DNA from: GCA-002282575 sp964646525
GTDB lineage: Bacteria > Pseudomonadota > Gammaproteobacteria > Thiomicrospirales > Thiomicrospiraceae
Length of the DNA stretch: 10,272 nt
Assembly: GCA_964646525.1 (NCBI GenBank)
Contig: CAZYER010000048.1
Span: 1-10,272 of the forward strand
Direction: 5' to 3'
In this document: positions 1 to 7,878 of the stretch, piece after piece
How the letters are laid out: the number at the start of each line of letters is the position of its first letter
Numbering within the stretch: position 1 is the first letter of the stretch
Notes under the pieces: generated by a model
What the model was told of the DNA's origin: nothing
Databases searched by the model: none
Seen by the model: only the letters and a program-made list of their open reading frames with translations
Program-made: the position numbers and the translations under genes

Positions 1-12
1 TCGAGAAGGTGA

Positions 13-41
13 ATTATGGGACTTCGGCTGACTTTTGGCAA
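13..41 (-). promoter_or_regulatory. Candidate sigma-70 promoter reading off the left edge
   Basis: On the minus strand TTGCCA (36-41) and CATAAT (13-18) are separated by exactly 17 bases. Each hexamer matches the sigma-70 consensus at five of six positions. It lies just downstream of rimI and would drive a gene beyond the left edge. No downstream gene can be seen in the window, so this rests on consensus match alone. Confidence 0.25.
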
Positions 42-88
42 GCGTTTTTTACACTATTTGTTATATTTTTGTTATCACAACAAAAAAA

Positions 89-520
89 TCAACAAGTTAA
101 TGACATCAACAACGCATCTTCACTTAAGCCTTCTGCATTTCGATAATAATGTTTACGTACAGCATCTTGCTTGAAACCTAATTTTTGATAAAGAGCGATG
201 GCTTTAAGATTACTTTCTCGCACTTCTAACACCACGCGATCACAGCCCAAGGCTTTTGCTTTATGACAACAAGCAGCTAGTAACTGACTAGCAACACCAC
301 GTCGTTGATAAGCGGCAGCTACGGTGATTTGTAATATTTCAAACATATCTCCCAAATGCATGGCCAATAGATAACCCACCAGCTGACTTTCTTGATAATA
401 GATTTCACAGCTCGTTAGTGGATTGTCTAGACTATCTTTAAACTGCTGCAACGTCCACAAGCAACCCTTTTCCTGTTGCTCAAACATATAAAGCGTTGCT
501 GCTAAACTCGATTCAACCAC
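89..520 (-). CDS. rimI: Ribosomal protein S18-alanine N-acetyltransferase (GNAT family)
   Basis: RimI transfers an acetyl group from acetyl-CoA to the N-terminal alanine of ribosomal protein S18 in the cytoplasm. The GNAT core is visible: the acetyl-CoA loop YQRRGVA at about residues 71-77, then LEVRESN with the likely catalytic Glu99, then ALYQKLGF with the conserved Tyr111, and an HYYRNAEG...EDALLM tail typical of RimI. The frame is open upstream to an ATG at 652, but the extra 44 residues would lie wholly inside the flavoprotein gene and match nothing in RimI. I choose the GTG at 520: it has an AGGGAG Shine-Dalgarno (528-533) seven bases ahead and gives 143 residues, close to the usual length of about 148. 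It overlaps the flavoprotein stop by 19 bp, which suggests coupled translation. An ATG at 487 is a less likely start, because it would remove part of the first helix. The family call is firm; the S18 substrate is inferred from the family and from holD being nearby. Confidence 0.87.
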   Translation of the reverse strand: MVESSLAATLYMFEQQEKGCLWTLQQFKDSLDNPLTSCEIYYQESQLVGYLLAMHLGDMFEILQITVAAAYQRRGVASQLLAACCHKAKALGCDRVVLEVRESNLKAIALYQKLGFKQDAVRKHYYRNAEGLSEDALLMSLTC

Positions 521-1728
521 GAAACCACTCCCTGCGCACCCCATCTCGCCGTCGCTAGGCTGGCCGTTAACAAATAACCGCCTGTTGGCGCTTCCCAATC
601 CAGCATTTCTCCAACACAAAAGACACCAGGTTTTGTCTTTAACATGAGCCACTCATCCAGAGCGACCTCCTTAACGCCACCAGCACTACTGATCGCTTCT
701 GCCAACAACCCCGTTCCCGTTAATTTAACGGGGCAGTGCTTTAATCTTTCTGCGACTATTTTTAGAGATACCCCGCTAACCTCACCCTTTAGATTCTCCT
801 GTATCAATGCCACCTTGACAGCAGATAATTTGAGCGTAGAGGTTAATTTATTACTGAGCGATAAACGCTGCGGAGCTTGCATTAATTTTTGCCTGACTTG
901 ATCTAGAGACAAACTGGGTAACAAATCCAAATATACGGTTTGAGGTCCATTATCTGCTATGGCTTCTCTGAGCAGCGCCGAAAAGCCGTAAATTAGACCA
1001 CCTTCCAGTCCTGATGATGAGACAATTAACTCCCCCTGACGCCGATAAGACTGTCCATGAACATCTTCATAAGTGAGCGCGACGGGTTTAATAGGAGAAC
1101 CAGCATAATGCTGTTGCATATACTCACTCCATGCCACATTAAAGCTGCAATTAGCTGGTCTAAAAGGAGCAACTTCTATCCCAGTACAGGCAAACATATC
1201 CAGCCAATCGCCTTTAGAGCCTAATTGTGGCCAACTGGCTCCACCCAAGGCAAGTACCATCGCATCCGATGCAATCGTTTTTTGTCCTGTGGGCGTGTCT
1301 ACTAACAAGGATTGACCTCGCCATCCAACAAAACGATGCTTCATATGAAACACCACGCCCGATTGTTTCAGTCGGTGCAACCAAGCTCTGAGCAAAGGGG
1401 CTGCTTTTTTATCGGTAGGGAAAATGCGACCTGAGGAACCGACAAAACTGGCAATACCCAGACCACTCATCCAAGATTGGATCGCTGGCGCATCAAAAGC
1501 CCGAATCATCGGTGCTAACCAATTAGACGCTTCATAATAATTATGTAGAAAGTCGTCAATGTGAAGACTGTGACTGATATTCAGACCACCTCTGCCTGCC
1601 TGCAAAAACTTTCTACCCACTGAAGGCATGGCATCATAAACACTCACCGAAAATCCATGCGCCACCAAGACTTCCGCCGCCATGAGCCCACCGGGCCCAG
1701 CACCGATCACGGCAACCTGTTTAGGCAT
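502..1728 (-). CDS. NAD(P)/FAD-dependent oxidoreductase, BaiN/HI0933-like flavoprotein
   Basis: This is a 408-residue FAD-binding flavoprotein whose substrate is unknown. The N-terminus has a Rossmann dinucleotide-binding loop, GAGPGG at residues 9-14. It is followed by the family signature GRKFLQAGRGGLNISH (about 38-53). Near the C-terminus, VFCVGEMLDWEAPTGGY (369-385) is the second FAD-contacting block of the HI0933/YhiN group. The arrangement resembles the subfamily annotated as PP_4765-type flavoproteins (TIGR03862). No signal peptide or membrane segment is seen, so it should be cytoplasmic. The start ATG at 1728 lies 8 bp inside the end of holD, with only a weak Shine-Dalgarno, so it probably depends on coupling to holD translation. 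Homologues have been called aminoacetone oxidase-like or bile-acid reductase-like, but nothing here supports a specific reaction. Confidence 0.85.
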   Translation of the reverse strand: MPKQVAVIGAGPGGLMAAEVLVAHGFSVSVYDAMPSVGRKFLQAGRGGLNISHSLHIDDFLHNYYEASNWLAPMIRAFDAPAIQSWMSGLGIASFVGSSGRIFPTDKKAAPLLRAWLHRLKQSGVVFHMKHRFVGWRGQSLLVDTPTGQKTIASDAMVLALGGASWPQLGSKGDWLDMFACTGIEVAPFRPANCSFNVAWSEYMQQHYAGSPIKPVALTYEDVHGQSYRRQGELIVSSSGLEGGLIYGFSALLREAIADNGPQTVYLDLLPSLSLDQVRQKLMQAPQRLSLSNKLTSTLKLSAVKVALIQENLKGEVSGVSLKIVAERLKHCPVKLTGTGLLAEAISSAGGVKEVALDEWLMLKTKPGVFCVGEMLDWEAPTGGYLLTASLATARWGAQGVVSWLNRV

Positions 1729-2107
1729 GACTCAAAAAATGCTGACACAAGCTTTGCCAAACTCGCTTCTTAAGCTGCGGCTGCATGATCAATTCATTTA
1801 AAGTTGGCAAACAAACCATTGATGTGATTGATTCTCCGAAAGCAATACCTGCAGACTCGGTCGGCTTATCTTCTACTTGATCACAAGGAAAAAGCTGCTC
1901 TGCCGACAAGCCGAGAGACTGGGCAATCGACACTAATAAGCGCCAGCGTGGATCATCCTCATCATCCCAAAAAGTGTCTAAATCTACCGACCAGCACCAC
2001 AGTTCTTGCAGCGGTTGACTGCTTCTGACTTCAGAAAGCTCACTGCCTTGACTAGCCAGCCGCTGATCCCGCCAAGCCACAACCCCCAAAGCCCCAGCTA
2101 AATTCAC
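1721..2107 (-). CDS. holD: DNA polymerase III psi subunit, HolD-like
   Basis: Psi ties the chi subunit, and through it single-stranded-DNA-binding protein, to the clamp loader of the replicative polymerase. The 128-residue protein is divergent, but two parts fit HolD. The N-terminal LAGALGVVAWRDQR aligns by eye with E. coli psi QLQQLGITQWSLRR, the chi-binding peptide. The C-terminal CLPTLNELIMQPQLKKRVWQSLC aligns with SPALTDLRANPTARAALWQQIC. The length matches (E. coli psi is 137 residues), and rimI lies nearby on the same strand, as in E. coli where holD and rimI are adjacent. The GTG start at 2107 overlaps the leuA TGA in a GTGTGA junction with AAGGTGG just upstream. The middle, with an acidic FWDDEDD stretch, is unremarkable. 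The call rests on short matches and context, so it is good but not certain. Confidence 0.72.
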   Translation of the reverse strand: MNLAGALGVVAWRDQRLASQGSELSEVRSSQPLQELWCWSVDLDTFWDDEDDPRWRLLVSIAQSLGLSAEQLFPCDQVEDKPTESAGIAFGESITSMVCLPTLNELIMQPQLKKRVWQSLCQHFLSHA

Positions 2108-3651
2108 ACGCCACCTTGATATTGTGGATGCGAGCGTTTAGCACGAACCGCCAATTTGTTTAAGGCATTAATATAAGCTTTTGCCGATGACGTCATAATA
2201 TCCGTATCCGTACCTTGGCCATTGACAATGCGCCCACCCTTTTCTAAACGAACGGCTGTTTCACCTTGCGAATCGGTACCATTGGTGACATTGCTCACTG
2301 CATACAATGACAGATTTGCACCTGAATTAACCATGCTTTCAATCGCCTTAAAGGTCGCATCGACAGCTCCTGCGCCTGCCGATTCAGCGCGTTGCTCTTC
2401 GCCATTGATCCATAAAGTCACTTCGGCTTTAGGCAGCTCCCCTGTTTCAGAAACCACTTTCAATGAAACCAGACGATATTGATCACTTTCTAATTCCACC
2501 GCATCATCCGCGACAAGCGCCAACAAATCTTCATCATAAATATCATGTTTTAAGTCAGCCAGTTCTTTGAAACGAACAAAAATTCGATTCAATTCCTCTT
2601 CACTCGCTGGGGCAACGCCAATCGATTCTAAACGAGAGCGTAACGCATTACGACCTGAATGCTTACCTAATACCATTTTATTCGCCGACCAGCCCACATC
2701 TTCTGCTGACATAATTTCATAGGTTTCGCGATGCTTCAACACGCCATCTTGATGGATACCCGACTCATGCGCAAAGGCATTCGCACCGACAATCGCTTTG
2801 TTAGGTTGCACTGCAAAACCGGTAATGGCCGAAACCATACGCGAAGCAGGTACAATTTCTTTACTATTAATACGCGTATCAAAGGAGAAAAAATCCTGAC
2901 GCGTACGAATCGCCATGACGATTTCTTCTAACGCCGTATTACCCGCACGCTCACCCAACCCATTAATCGTACATTCGATTTGACGCGCACCATTTTGAAC
3001 CGCAGCGAGTGAGTTAGCAACCGCCAAGCCCAAATCATTATGACAATGCGCTGAAAAAATAGCTTTGTCTGAATTGGCTGTGTTGGCAATCACATACTTG
3101 AACAAAGCACCAAACTGCTCTGGCAAGTTGTAACCCACGGTATCGGGGATGTTAATCGTCGTTGCACCAGCTTTAATGACAGCATCGAACACGCGTGACA
3201 AAAACTCGGGATCAGAACGACCTGCATCTTCTGCTGAAAACTCAACATCATCAGTATATTGACGCGCACGCTTCACCGCATAGACCGCACGTTCAACGAC
3301 TTCATCGGGCGTCATACGCAGTTTCTTTTCCATGTGAATCGGCGAGGTAGCAATAAAGGTATGAATACGTCCACGTGTTGCTGGCTTCACTGCCTCACCC
3401 GCTAGGTCAATATCTCTATCAACAGCACGAGAAAGACCACAAACCACCGAATCTTGTACGGCCTTGGCTACCGCCTGCACAGACTCAAAGTCGCCCTGAC
3501 TGGCAGCAGGAAAACCGGCCTCAATCACATCCACACGCAATTTTTCTAATACTTTTGCGATTTTGACTTTTTCCTCACGCGTCATGGAAGCACCGGGACT
3601 TTGCTCGCCGTCACGCAAGGTTGTATCGAAAATGATTAATGTATCTTTCAT
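2104..3651 (-). CDS. leuA: 2-Isopropylmalate synthase
   Basis: LeuA condenses acetyl-CoA with 2-oxoisovalerate to give 2-isopropylmalate, the first committed step of leucine synthesis. It is a cytoplasmic, divalent-metal-dependent enzyme. The 515-residue length is typical of the short bacterial form. The TIM-barrel domain opens with FDTTLRDGEQSPG (8-20), carrying Arg13 and metal ligand Asp14. The HCHND block supplies His202 and His204, and GERAGNT supplies Asn238, matching E. coli LeuA numbering. The C-terminal part, from about residue 390, is the LeuA regulatory domain that binds leucine for feedback inhibition in the family. The ATG at 3651 follows pssA by 13 bp, with AGAGAAG as a modest ribosome site. 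It is the third branched-chain step in the window, and its precursor 2-oxoisovalerate derives from the IlvI/H and IlvC reactions. Confidence 0.97.
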   Translation of the reverse strand: MKDTLIIFDTTLRDGEQSPGASMTREEKVKIAKVLEKLRVDVIEAGFPAASQGDFESVQAVAKAVQDSVVCGLSRAVDRDIDLAGEAVKPATRGRIHTFIATSPIHMEKKLRMTPDEVVERAVYAVKRARQYTDDVEFSAEDAGRSDPEFLSRVFDAVIKAGATTINIPDTVGYNLPEQFGALFKYVIANTANSDKAIFSAHCHNDLGLAVANSLAAVQNGARQIECTINGLGERAGNTALEEIVMAIRTRQDFFSFDTRINSKEIVPASRMVSAITGFAVQPNKAIVGANAFAHESGIHQDGVLKHRETYEIMSAEDVGWSANKMVLGKHSGRNALRSRLESIGVAPASEEELNRIFVRFKELADLKHDIYDEDLLALVADDAVELESDQYRLVSLKVVSETGELPKAEVTLWINGEEQRAESAGAGAVDATFKAIESMVNSGANLSLYAVSNVTNGTDSQGETAVRLEKGGRIVNGQGTDTDIMTSSAKAYINALNKLAVRAKRSHPQYQGGV

Positions 3652-3664
3652 ATTTGCTTCTCTA

Positions 3665-4462
3665 TTAGTGTAACTCAGTGAACTGTGTGGCTTTATCAGA
3701 TGCTGCTTGAGTCGTATTAACGGAATCTGTGGTTTGTTTTGTTTTTTGTCTCAGACTACGACGCTCTTTCAATCCCCATAAGGTAACCACCAAACCCGAT
3801 GCCGCATACACAAACAGAGTCAGAAATAATAAGGTTGCTGGATCAATCAAAATAATAATGGCCACACCAACCAGCAACAACATGGTAATAAATGGAACCC
3901 TATCCTTAAGCTTAAACTCTTTAAAGCTGTGATAGCGGAAGTTACTGACCATTAACAAACCAGCCGCAATTGTTAATAGGCTAACGAAAATGACTGTAAT
4001 TTGACTAAAACTCGCATCGCCCATAATCCAGACGAATGACGCCAACACTCCAGCAGCGGCTGGACTAGGTAAGCCTTGAAAATAACGCTTATCGGCAATG
4101 CCGATTTGGGTATTAAAGCGTGCCAAACGAAGCGCTGCCGCAGCAACATAAATAAAGGCAGCAACCCAACCAAACTTACCCAGTTCGTTAAGCCCCCAAC
4201 TGTAAACCAACATCGCAGGGGCAATACCAAAAGAAACCATATCAGACAAGCTATCGTACTCAGCACCAAACTCACTGGTGGCATTGGTCATACGAGCTAC
4301 TCGACCATCCAATGCATCGAATACCATTGCAATAAAGATAGCAATAGCTCCTTGCTCAAATTGCTGATTAACACCCGCAATGATGGCGTAAAAGCCACAA
4401 AATAAGGCTGCTGTTGTTAGCATATTGGGCAACCAATAAATCCCCTGTTTTGGTGTCTGCAC
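3665..4462 (-). CDS. pssA: CDP-diacylglycerol-serine O-phosphatidyltransferase
   Basis: PssA makes phosphatidylserine from CDP-diacylglycerol and serine in the inner membrane, the precursor of phosphatidylethanolamine. The CDP-alcohol phosphotransferase signature is complete: Asp52-Gly53, Ala56-Arg57, Gly66, Asp70 and Asp74. The protein is strongly hydrophobic outside that motif, with several membrane spans across roughly residues 12-235, and a polar Lys/Thr/Gln-rich tail. This is the multi-span CDP-alcohol-transferase type, not the soluble phospholipase-D-like PssA of E. coli. The start is GTG at 4462, fixed by an AAGGAG six bases upstream. It opens the second transcription unit, after the ilvC terminator, and leads directly into leuA. 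In many proteobacteria psd (phosphatidylserine decarboxylase) lies beside pssA in this cluster; none is seen here. The substrate could in principle be another alcohol, but the family match and the leuA neighbour favour serine. Confidence 0.92.
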   Translation of the reverse strand: MQTPKQGIYWLPNMLTTAALFCGFYAIIAGVNQQFEQGAIAIFIAMVFDALDGRVARMTNATSEFGAEYDSLSDMVSFGIAPAMLVYSWGLNELGKFGWVAAFIYVAAAALRLARFNTQIGIADKRYFQGLPSPAAAGVLASFVWIMGDASFSQITVIFVSLLTIAAGLLMVSNFRYHSFKEFKLKDRVPFITMLLLVGVAIIILIDPATLLFLTLFVYAASGLVVTLWGLKERRSLRQKTKQTTDSVNTTQAASDKATQFTELH

Positions 4463-4468
4463 AGGACG

Positions 4469-4474
4469 CTCCTT
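4469..4474 (-). promoter_or_regulatory. Shine-Dalgarno site fixing the pssA GTG start
   Basis: On the minus strand AAGGAG stands six bases before the GTG at 4462. This supports GTG as the pssA start over any downstream ATG. Confidence 0.7.
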
Positions 4475-4551
4475 CTATTCATGTTTAGTGTGCTAATGCT
4501 AACACAATCGATGAGGTTTACCACACCTATTACGAATGGGCTTGATATGAT

Positions 4552-4585
4552 AAAACAAAAAACGCCAGCATTAAGCTGGCGTTTT
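4552..4585 (-). terminator. Rho-independent terminator of the ilvI-ilvH-ilvC unit
   Basis: A perfect stem of AACGCCAGC (4561-4569) and GCTGGCGTT (4575-4583) with loop ATTAA is followed on the minus strand by a T-rich tract (4552-4560, TTTTTTGTTTT together with the stem end). It begins about 20 bp after the ilvC stop. It separates the branched-chain unit from pssA-leuA, so the latter should have its own promoter in 4463-4551. I could not pick a convincing -35/-10 pair in that stretch. The plus-strand side has only a short T run, so bidirectional use is unlikely, and nothing on that strand needs terminating. Confidence 0.9.
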
Positions 4586-4605
4586 CAATCGAAGTAGAAT
4601 CGAAA

Positions 4606-5622
4606 TTAGTTCTTTTCTTTGTCGACGATTTTGTTGGCTGCAATCCAAGGCATCATAGCGCGTAATTTTGCACCAACGACTTCGATGCCGTGCTCAGCAT
4701 TTTGACGACGACGTGCTGTCATTGAAGGATAGTTAGACTGACCTTCTAAAATGAACTGTTTAGCATATTCACCCGATTGAATGTTTGCTAAGGCTTCGCG
4801 CATCGCTTTACGAGACTCTTCGTTAATAACGCGTGGACCAGTGACGTATTCACCGTATTCTGCATTGTTAGAAATTGAGTAGTTCATATTAGCGATACCG
4901 CCTTCGAACATCAAATCAACAATCAACTTCAATTCATGTAAACATTCGAAGTAAGCCATTTCTGGTGCATAACCCGCTTCAACCAAGGTATCGAAACCAG
5001 CCTTAACCAACTCAACCGCGCCACCACACAATACTGCTTGCTCACCGAACAAATCAGTTTCACACTCTTCACGGAAAGTGGTTTCGATGATACCCGTACG
5101 ACCACCACCGACACCCATAGCGTAAGAAAGTGCAGTTGCCTTAGCATTACCAGATGCATCTTGGTGAATCGCGATTAAGTCAGGAATACCACCACCACGC
5201 ACGAACTCTGAACGCACTGTATGACCTGGTGCTTTTGGTGCAATCATGATGACGTCTAAATCTTCACGTGGTTCGATTTGGTTGTAAATGATCGAAAAGC
5301 CATGTGCAAAAGCGAGCGTAGCGCCTTTTTTGATATTTGGCTCAATTTCTTGTTTGTACAATTTAGACTGAAACTCATCAGGCGTCAGAATCATCACCAC
5401 GTCAGCTGCAGCAACAGCGGTCGCAACGTCAGCTGTTTTCAAGCCATAACCTTCGGCTTTCTTAATTGATGGAGAGCCGGCACGTAAACCGACTGTCACA
5501 TCAACACCAGAATCTTTCAAGTTAGCAGCATGCGCATGACCCTGTGAACCAAAGCCAATAATAGCTACTTTTTTGTTTTTGATGATCGATAAATCACAAT
5601 CTTTATCATAATAAACTTTCAT
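4606..5622 (-). CDS. ilvC: Ketol-acid reductoisomerase, class I, NADP-dependent
   Basis: IlvC isomerises and reduces acetolactate or acetohydroxybutyrate to the dihydroxy acids of valine and isoleucine synthesis, using Mg2+ and NADPH in the cytoplasm. The 338-residue length is that of the short class I enzymes. The Rossmann loop GFGSQG is at 23-28. The cofactor-specificity loop LRAGSPS (46-52) has Arg47, Ser50 and Ser52, the pattern for the 2'-phosphate of NADPH. Catalytic and metal residues fall at the positions known for the family: His107, Lys130, Asp190, Glu194, Glu226, Glu230 and Ser251. It follows ilvH after 42 bp, with a GGGGA ribosome site about eight bases before the ATG, and ends just before a strong terminator. 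No unusual features are seen. Confidence 0.98.
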   Translation of the reverse strand: MKVYYDKDCDLSIIKNKKVAIIGFGSQGHAHAANLKDSGVDVTVGLRAGSPSIKKAEGYGLKTADVATAVAAADVVMILTPDEFQSKLYKQEIEPNIKKGATLAFAHGFSIIYNQIEPREDLDVIMIAPKAPGHTVRSEFVRGGGIPDLIAIHQDASGNAKATALSYAMGVGGGRTGIIETTFREECETDLFGEQAVLCGGAVELVKAGFDTLVEAGYAPEMAYFECLHELKLIVDLMFEGGIANMNYSISNNAEYGEYVTGPRVINEESRKAMREALANIQSGEYAKQFILEGQSNYPSMTARRRQNAEHGIEVVGAKLRAMMPWIAANKIVDKEKN

Positions 5623-5664
5623 TGAATATCCCCAATGCTAATGAATGTGTTAAAAAATGAATGA

Positions 5665-6156
5665 CTAAATTTGTAACCGTTTTTCGCCACGCATGATGCC
5701 AAGCGCACCAGAGCGAACAGTTTCCAAAATTAAACTCGCGTCCAATGCATTAATGAATGCATCGGTTTTACTTTTATTGCCGACCAATTGGATGGTGTAG
5801 GTGGTGGCACTGACATCAACGATTTGCGCACGGAAAATATCAGATAATCGTTTAAGCTCTTCACGGTGTGCACCTGTAGCCATCAGCTTAATGAGCAACA
5901 GCTCACGCTCAATGTGCTCGCCATTCGTTAAATCGACCACTTTCACCACATCAACCAAGCGGTTAAGATGCTTAACGATCTGCTCAATTTGCTGCTCGTT
6001 ACCTTCAGTAACTAGCGTCAAACGCGATACCGTTTCATCTTCAGTCGGAGCAACAGTTAACTCTTGAATATTATAGCCACGTGCCGAAAACAATCCGGCC
6101 ACACGCGACAAGGCTCCTGACTCGTTTTCCATCAGCATGGAAATGATATGACGCAT
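5665..6156 (-). CDS. ilvH: Acetolactate synthase small (regulatory) subunit
   Basis: This is the regulatory partner of IlvI; it raises catalytic activity and carries valine feedback inhibition in the family. The 163 residues equal E. coli IlvH in length. An N-terminal ACT domain (about 3-76) opens with RHIISMLMENESGALSRVAG and includes the ARGYNIQELTV segment. The C-terminal small-subunit domain (about 82-158) contains ELLLIKL and ends with VRSGALGIMRGEK. The ATG at 6156 lies 12 bp after the ilvI stop, and a purine-rich AAGGGGG overlapping that stop is the likely ribosome site. The same gene is often named ilvN; I use ilvH because of the length. The two Gly/Asn-type valine-site positions look normal in the ENESGALSR segment, so feedback control is expected. 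Confidence 0.97.
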   Translation of the reverse strand: MRHIISMLMENESGALSRVAGLFSARGYNIQELTVAPTEDETVSRLTLVTEGNEQQIEQIVKHLNRLVDVVKVVDLTNGEHIERELLLIKLMATGAHREELKRLSDIFRAQIVDVSATTYTIQLVGNKSKTDAFINALDASLILETVRSGALGIMRGEKRLQI

Positions 6157-6168
6157 CCCCTAGCCCCC

Positions 6169-7866
6169 TTATACCAAAATCATTTCGTTTTGACCCGCGC
6201 CAGCCGGAATCATTGGGTAAACGTTCTCTGTATGATCGGTTTGAATGTCCATGAACACCAAGCGATCTTTCATGGCAAAGGCTTCACGCATTTTGCTCTC
6301 TAATTCTGCGGGGTCAGTTACTTTCATCCCTACATGGCCATAAGCTTCAACCAATTTAACAAAGTCTGGTAAAGAATCCATGTAAGACATTGAGTAACGA
6401 CGATCGTAGAAAAACTCTTGCCACTGACGCACCATCCCCAAGAAACGATTATTCAAACAAATAATCTTCACAGGCAAGCCATATTGCAGACAAGTTGACA
6501 GCTCTTGGATATTCATTTGAATACTGCCTTCACCCGTTACACAAGCGACTTCGGCATCGGGAAACGCCATTTTGACACCCATTGCATAAGGCAAACCGAC
6601 ACCCATCGTACCCAAGCCGCCCGAGTTGATCCAACGACGTGGTTTATCGAATGGATAGTACTGAGCTGCCCACATCTGGTGCTGTCCTACATCTGACGTA
6701 ATGTAAGCATCACCATCGGTGATTTTGTGCAACAATTCAATAACCGATTGCGGCTTAATGACCTTAGTCGATGGCTGATACGCCATACAGTTAATACTAC
6801 GCCACTCATCAATCTGCTTCCACCAAGCAACAATGGCTTCAGCGTTTGGCTTGCGCTTTTCATGACGCAACATATCCAGCATATCATCCAGCACTTGCGC
6901 TACAGGACCAACAATCGGTACATCCACTTTAACATTTTTAGAAATGGAAGCTGGGTCAATATCAACGTGAATGATTTTTGCCGTCGGACAGAATTTTTCA
7001 ATATTACCCGTTACACGGTCATCGAAACGCGCGCCAATAGCAATCAGCACATCACAATGGTGCATCGCCAAATTAGCTTCGTAGGTGCCATGCATACCCA
7101 ACATACCAATCGACTGTGCATCACTGGCTGGAAAAGCACCCAACCCCATCAAAGTTTGCGTGATTGGATACCCCATAGTACGCACAAGCTCGGTTAGTTG
7201 TGCTGAGGCATCGCCCAAAACCACGCCACCACCCGTGTAAAACACTGGGCGTTCTGCACTCATCATCAAATCAATGGCTTTACGAATTTGACCTGAGTGA
7301 CCTTTGGTGACAACATTATACGAGCGAATACTAACCGACTCAGGATAAACATAATCTGTTTTAGCGTTTTGAATGTCTTTAGGAATATCAATCAAAACAG
7401 GACCCGGACGACCTGTTGTCGCAATATAGAAAGCTTTTTTCAGCGTTACAGCCAAATCAGCCACATCGCGTACTAAAAAGTTATGTTTAACAATCGGACG
7501 GCTAATACCCACAGTGTCTACTTCTTGGAAAGCATCCAAACCAATAAGACCCGTTGGCACTTGACCTGTAATAACAATTAATGGAATAGAATCCATGTAG
7601 GCGGTCGCTAAGCCGGTAATGGCATTAGTCGCACCTGGCCCAGACGTGACCAATACGAGTCCTGGTTTACCCGTGGCACGTGAATAGGCATCGGCAGCAT
7701 GGGTGGCAGCCTGCTCATGTCGAACCAAAATATGTTGTAACTTGGTCGCTATTGTATCTAAAGCATCATAAATAGGAAGTACGGCTCCACCTGGGTAACC
7801 CCAAAGGTGATCGACTCCTTCGTCCTCTAAAAATTTTACGACGATCTGAGCACCAGTCAACTCCAC
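6169..7866 (-). CDS. ilvI: Acetolactate synthase large (catalytic) subunit
   Basis: This thiamine-diphosphate enzyme joins two pyruvates, or pyruvate and 2-oxobutyrate, to start valine, leucine and isoleucine synthesis. Using the GTG at 7866 the protein has 565 residues. The N-terminal ThDP-binding domain has GYPGG and the activating Glu51 in RHEQAA. A central domain carries the FAD-site region (about 185-340), and the C-terminal domain has QMNIQEL and NNRFLGMVRQWQ. The cofactor-metal motif reads GEG (445-447) instead of the usual GDG; Asn473, 27 residues on, is the expected second metal ligand. The frame is open upstream to a GTG at 7893, but that start has no ribosome site. The GTG at 7866 has AAGGAG six bases ahead and begins MELTGAQ, the usual N-terminus of the family. 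It is first in the ilvI-ilvH-ilvC unit. The name ilvB is an equally used alternative. Confidence 0.96.
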   Translation of the reverse strand: MELTGAQIVVKFLEDEGVDHLWGYPGGAVLPIYDALDTIATKLQHILVRHEQAATHAADAYSRATGKPGLVLVTSGPGATNAITGLATAYMDSIPLIVITGQVPTGLIGLDAFQEVDTVGISRPIVKHNFLVRDVADLAVTLKKAFYIATTGRPGPVLIDIPKDIQNAKTDYVYPESVSIRSYNVVTKGHSGQIRKAIDLMMSAERPVFYTGGGVVLGDASAQLTELVRTMGYPITQTLMGLGAFPASDAQSIGMLGMHGTYEANLAMHHCDVLIAIGARFDDRVTGNIEKFCPTAKIIHVDIDPASISKNVKVDVPIVGPVAQVLDDMLDMLRHEKRKPNAEAIVAWWKQIDEWRSINCMAYQPSTKVIKPQSVIELLHKITDGDAYITSDVGQHQMWAAQYYPFDKPRRWINSGGLGTMGVGLPYAMGVKMAFPDAEVACVTGEGSIQMNIQELSTCLQYGLPVKIICLNNRFLGMVRQWQEFFYDRRYSMSYMDSLPDFVKLVEAYGHVGMKVTDPAELESKMREAFAMKDRLVFMDIQTDHTENVYPMIPAGAGQNEMILV

Positions 7867-7872
7867 GCCACT

Positions 7873-7878
7873 CTCCTT
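7873..7878 (-). promoter_or_regulatory. Shine-Dalgarno site that decides the ilvI start
   Basis: AAGGAG on the minus strand lies six bases before the GTG at 7866. The alternative GTG at 7893 is preceded by TTTTACCCCCTAA, which holds no purine-rich site. This favours the 565-residue IlvI. Confidence 0.75.

Noticed and set aside
3..146. Open plus-strand frame entering from the left edge, with a hydrophobic FWQAFFTLFVIFLL stretch.
   Set aside because: It is only 48 codons, runs antisense through the conserved end of rimI for its last 58 bp, and matches no family I know. It could be the tail of a gene beyond the edge, but the sequence shown does not support it.
521..652. N-terminal extension of rimI to the ATG at 652.
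   Set aside because: It lies entirely inside the flavoprotein gene in another frame, its residues match no GNAT sequence, and a ribosome site favours the GTG at 520.
4076..4405. A 109-codon plus-strand open frame.
   Set aside because: It is antisense to pssA, including the CDP-alcohol signature region, with no ribosome site or family match.
6727..7197. A 156-codon plus-strand open frame.
   Set aside because: It is antisense to the highly conserved ilvI gene, has low-complexity His/Asn/Thr-rich composition and no recognisable domain. It is a shadow frame.
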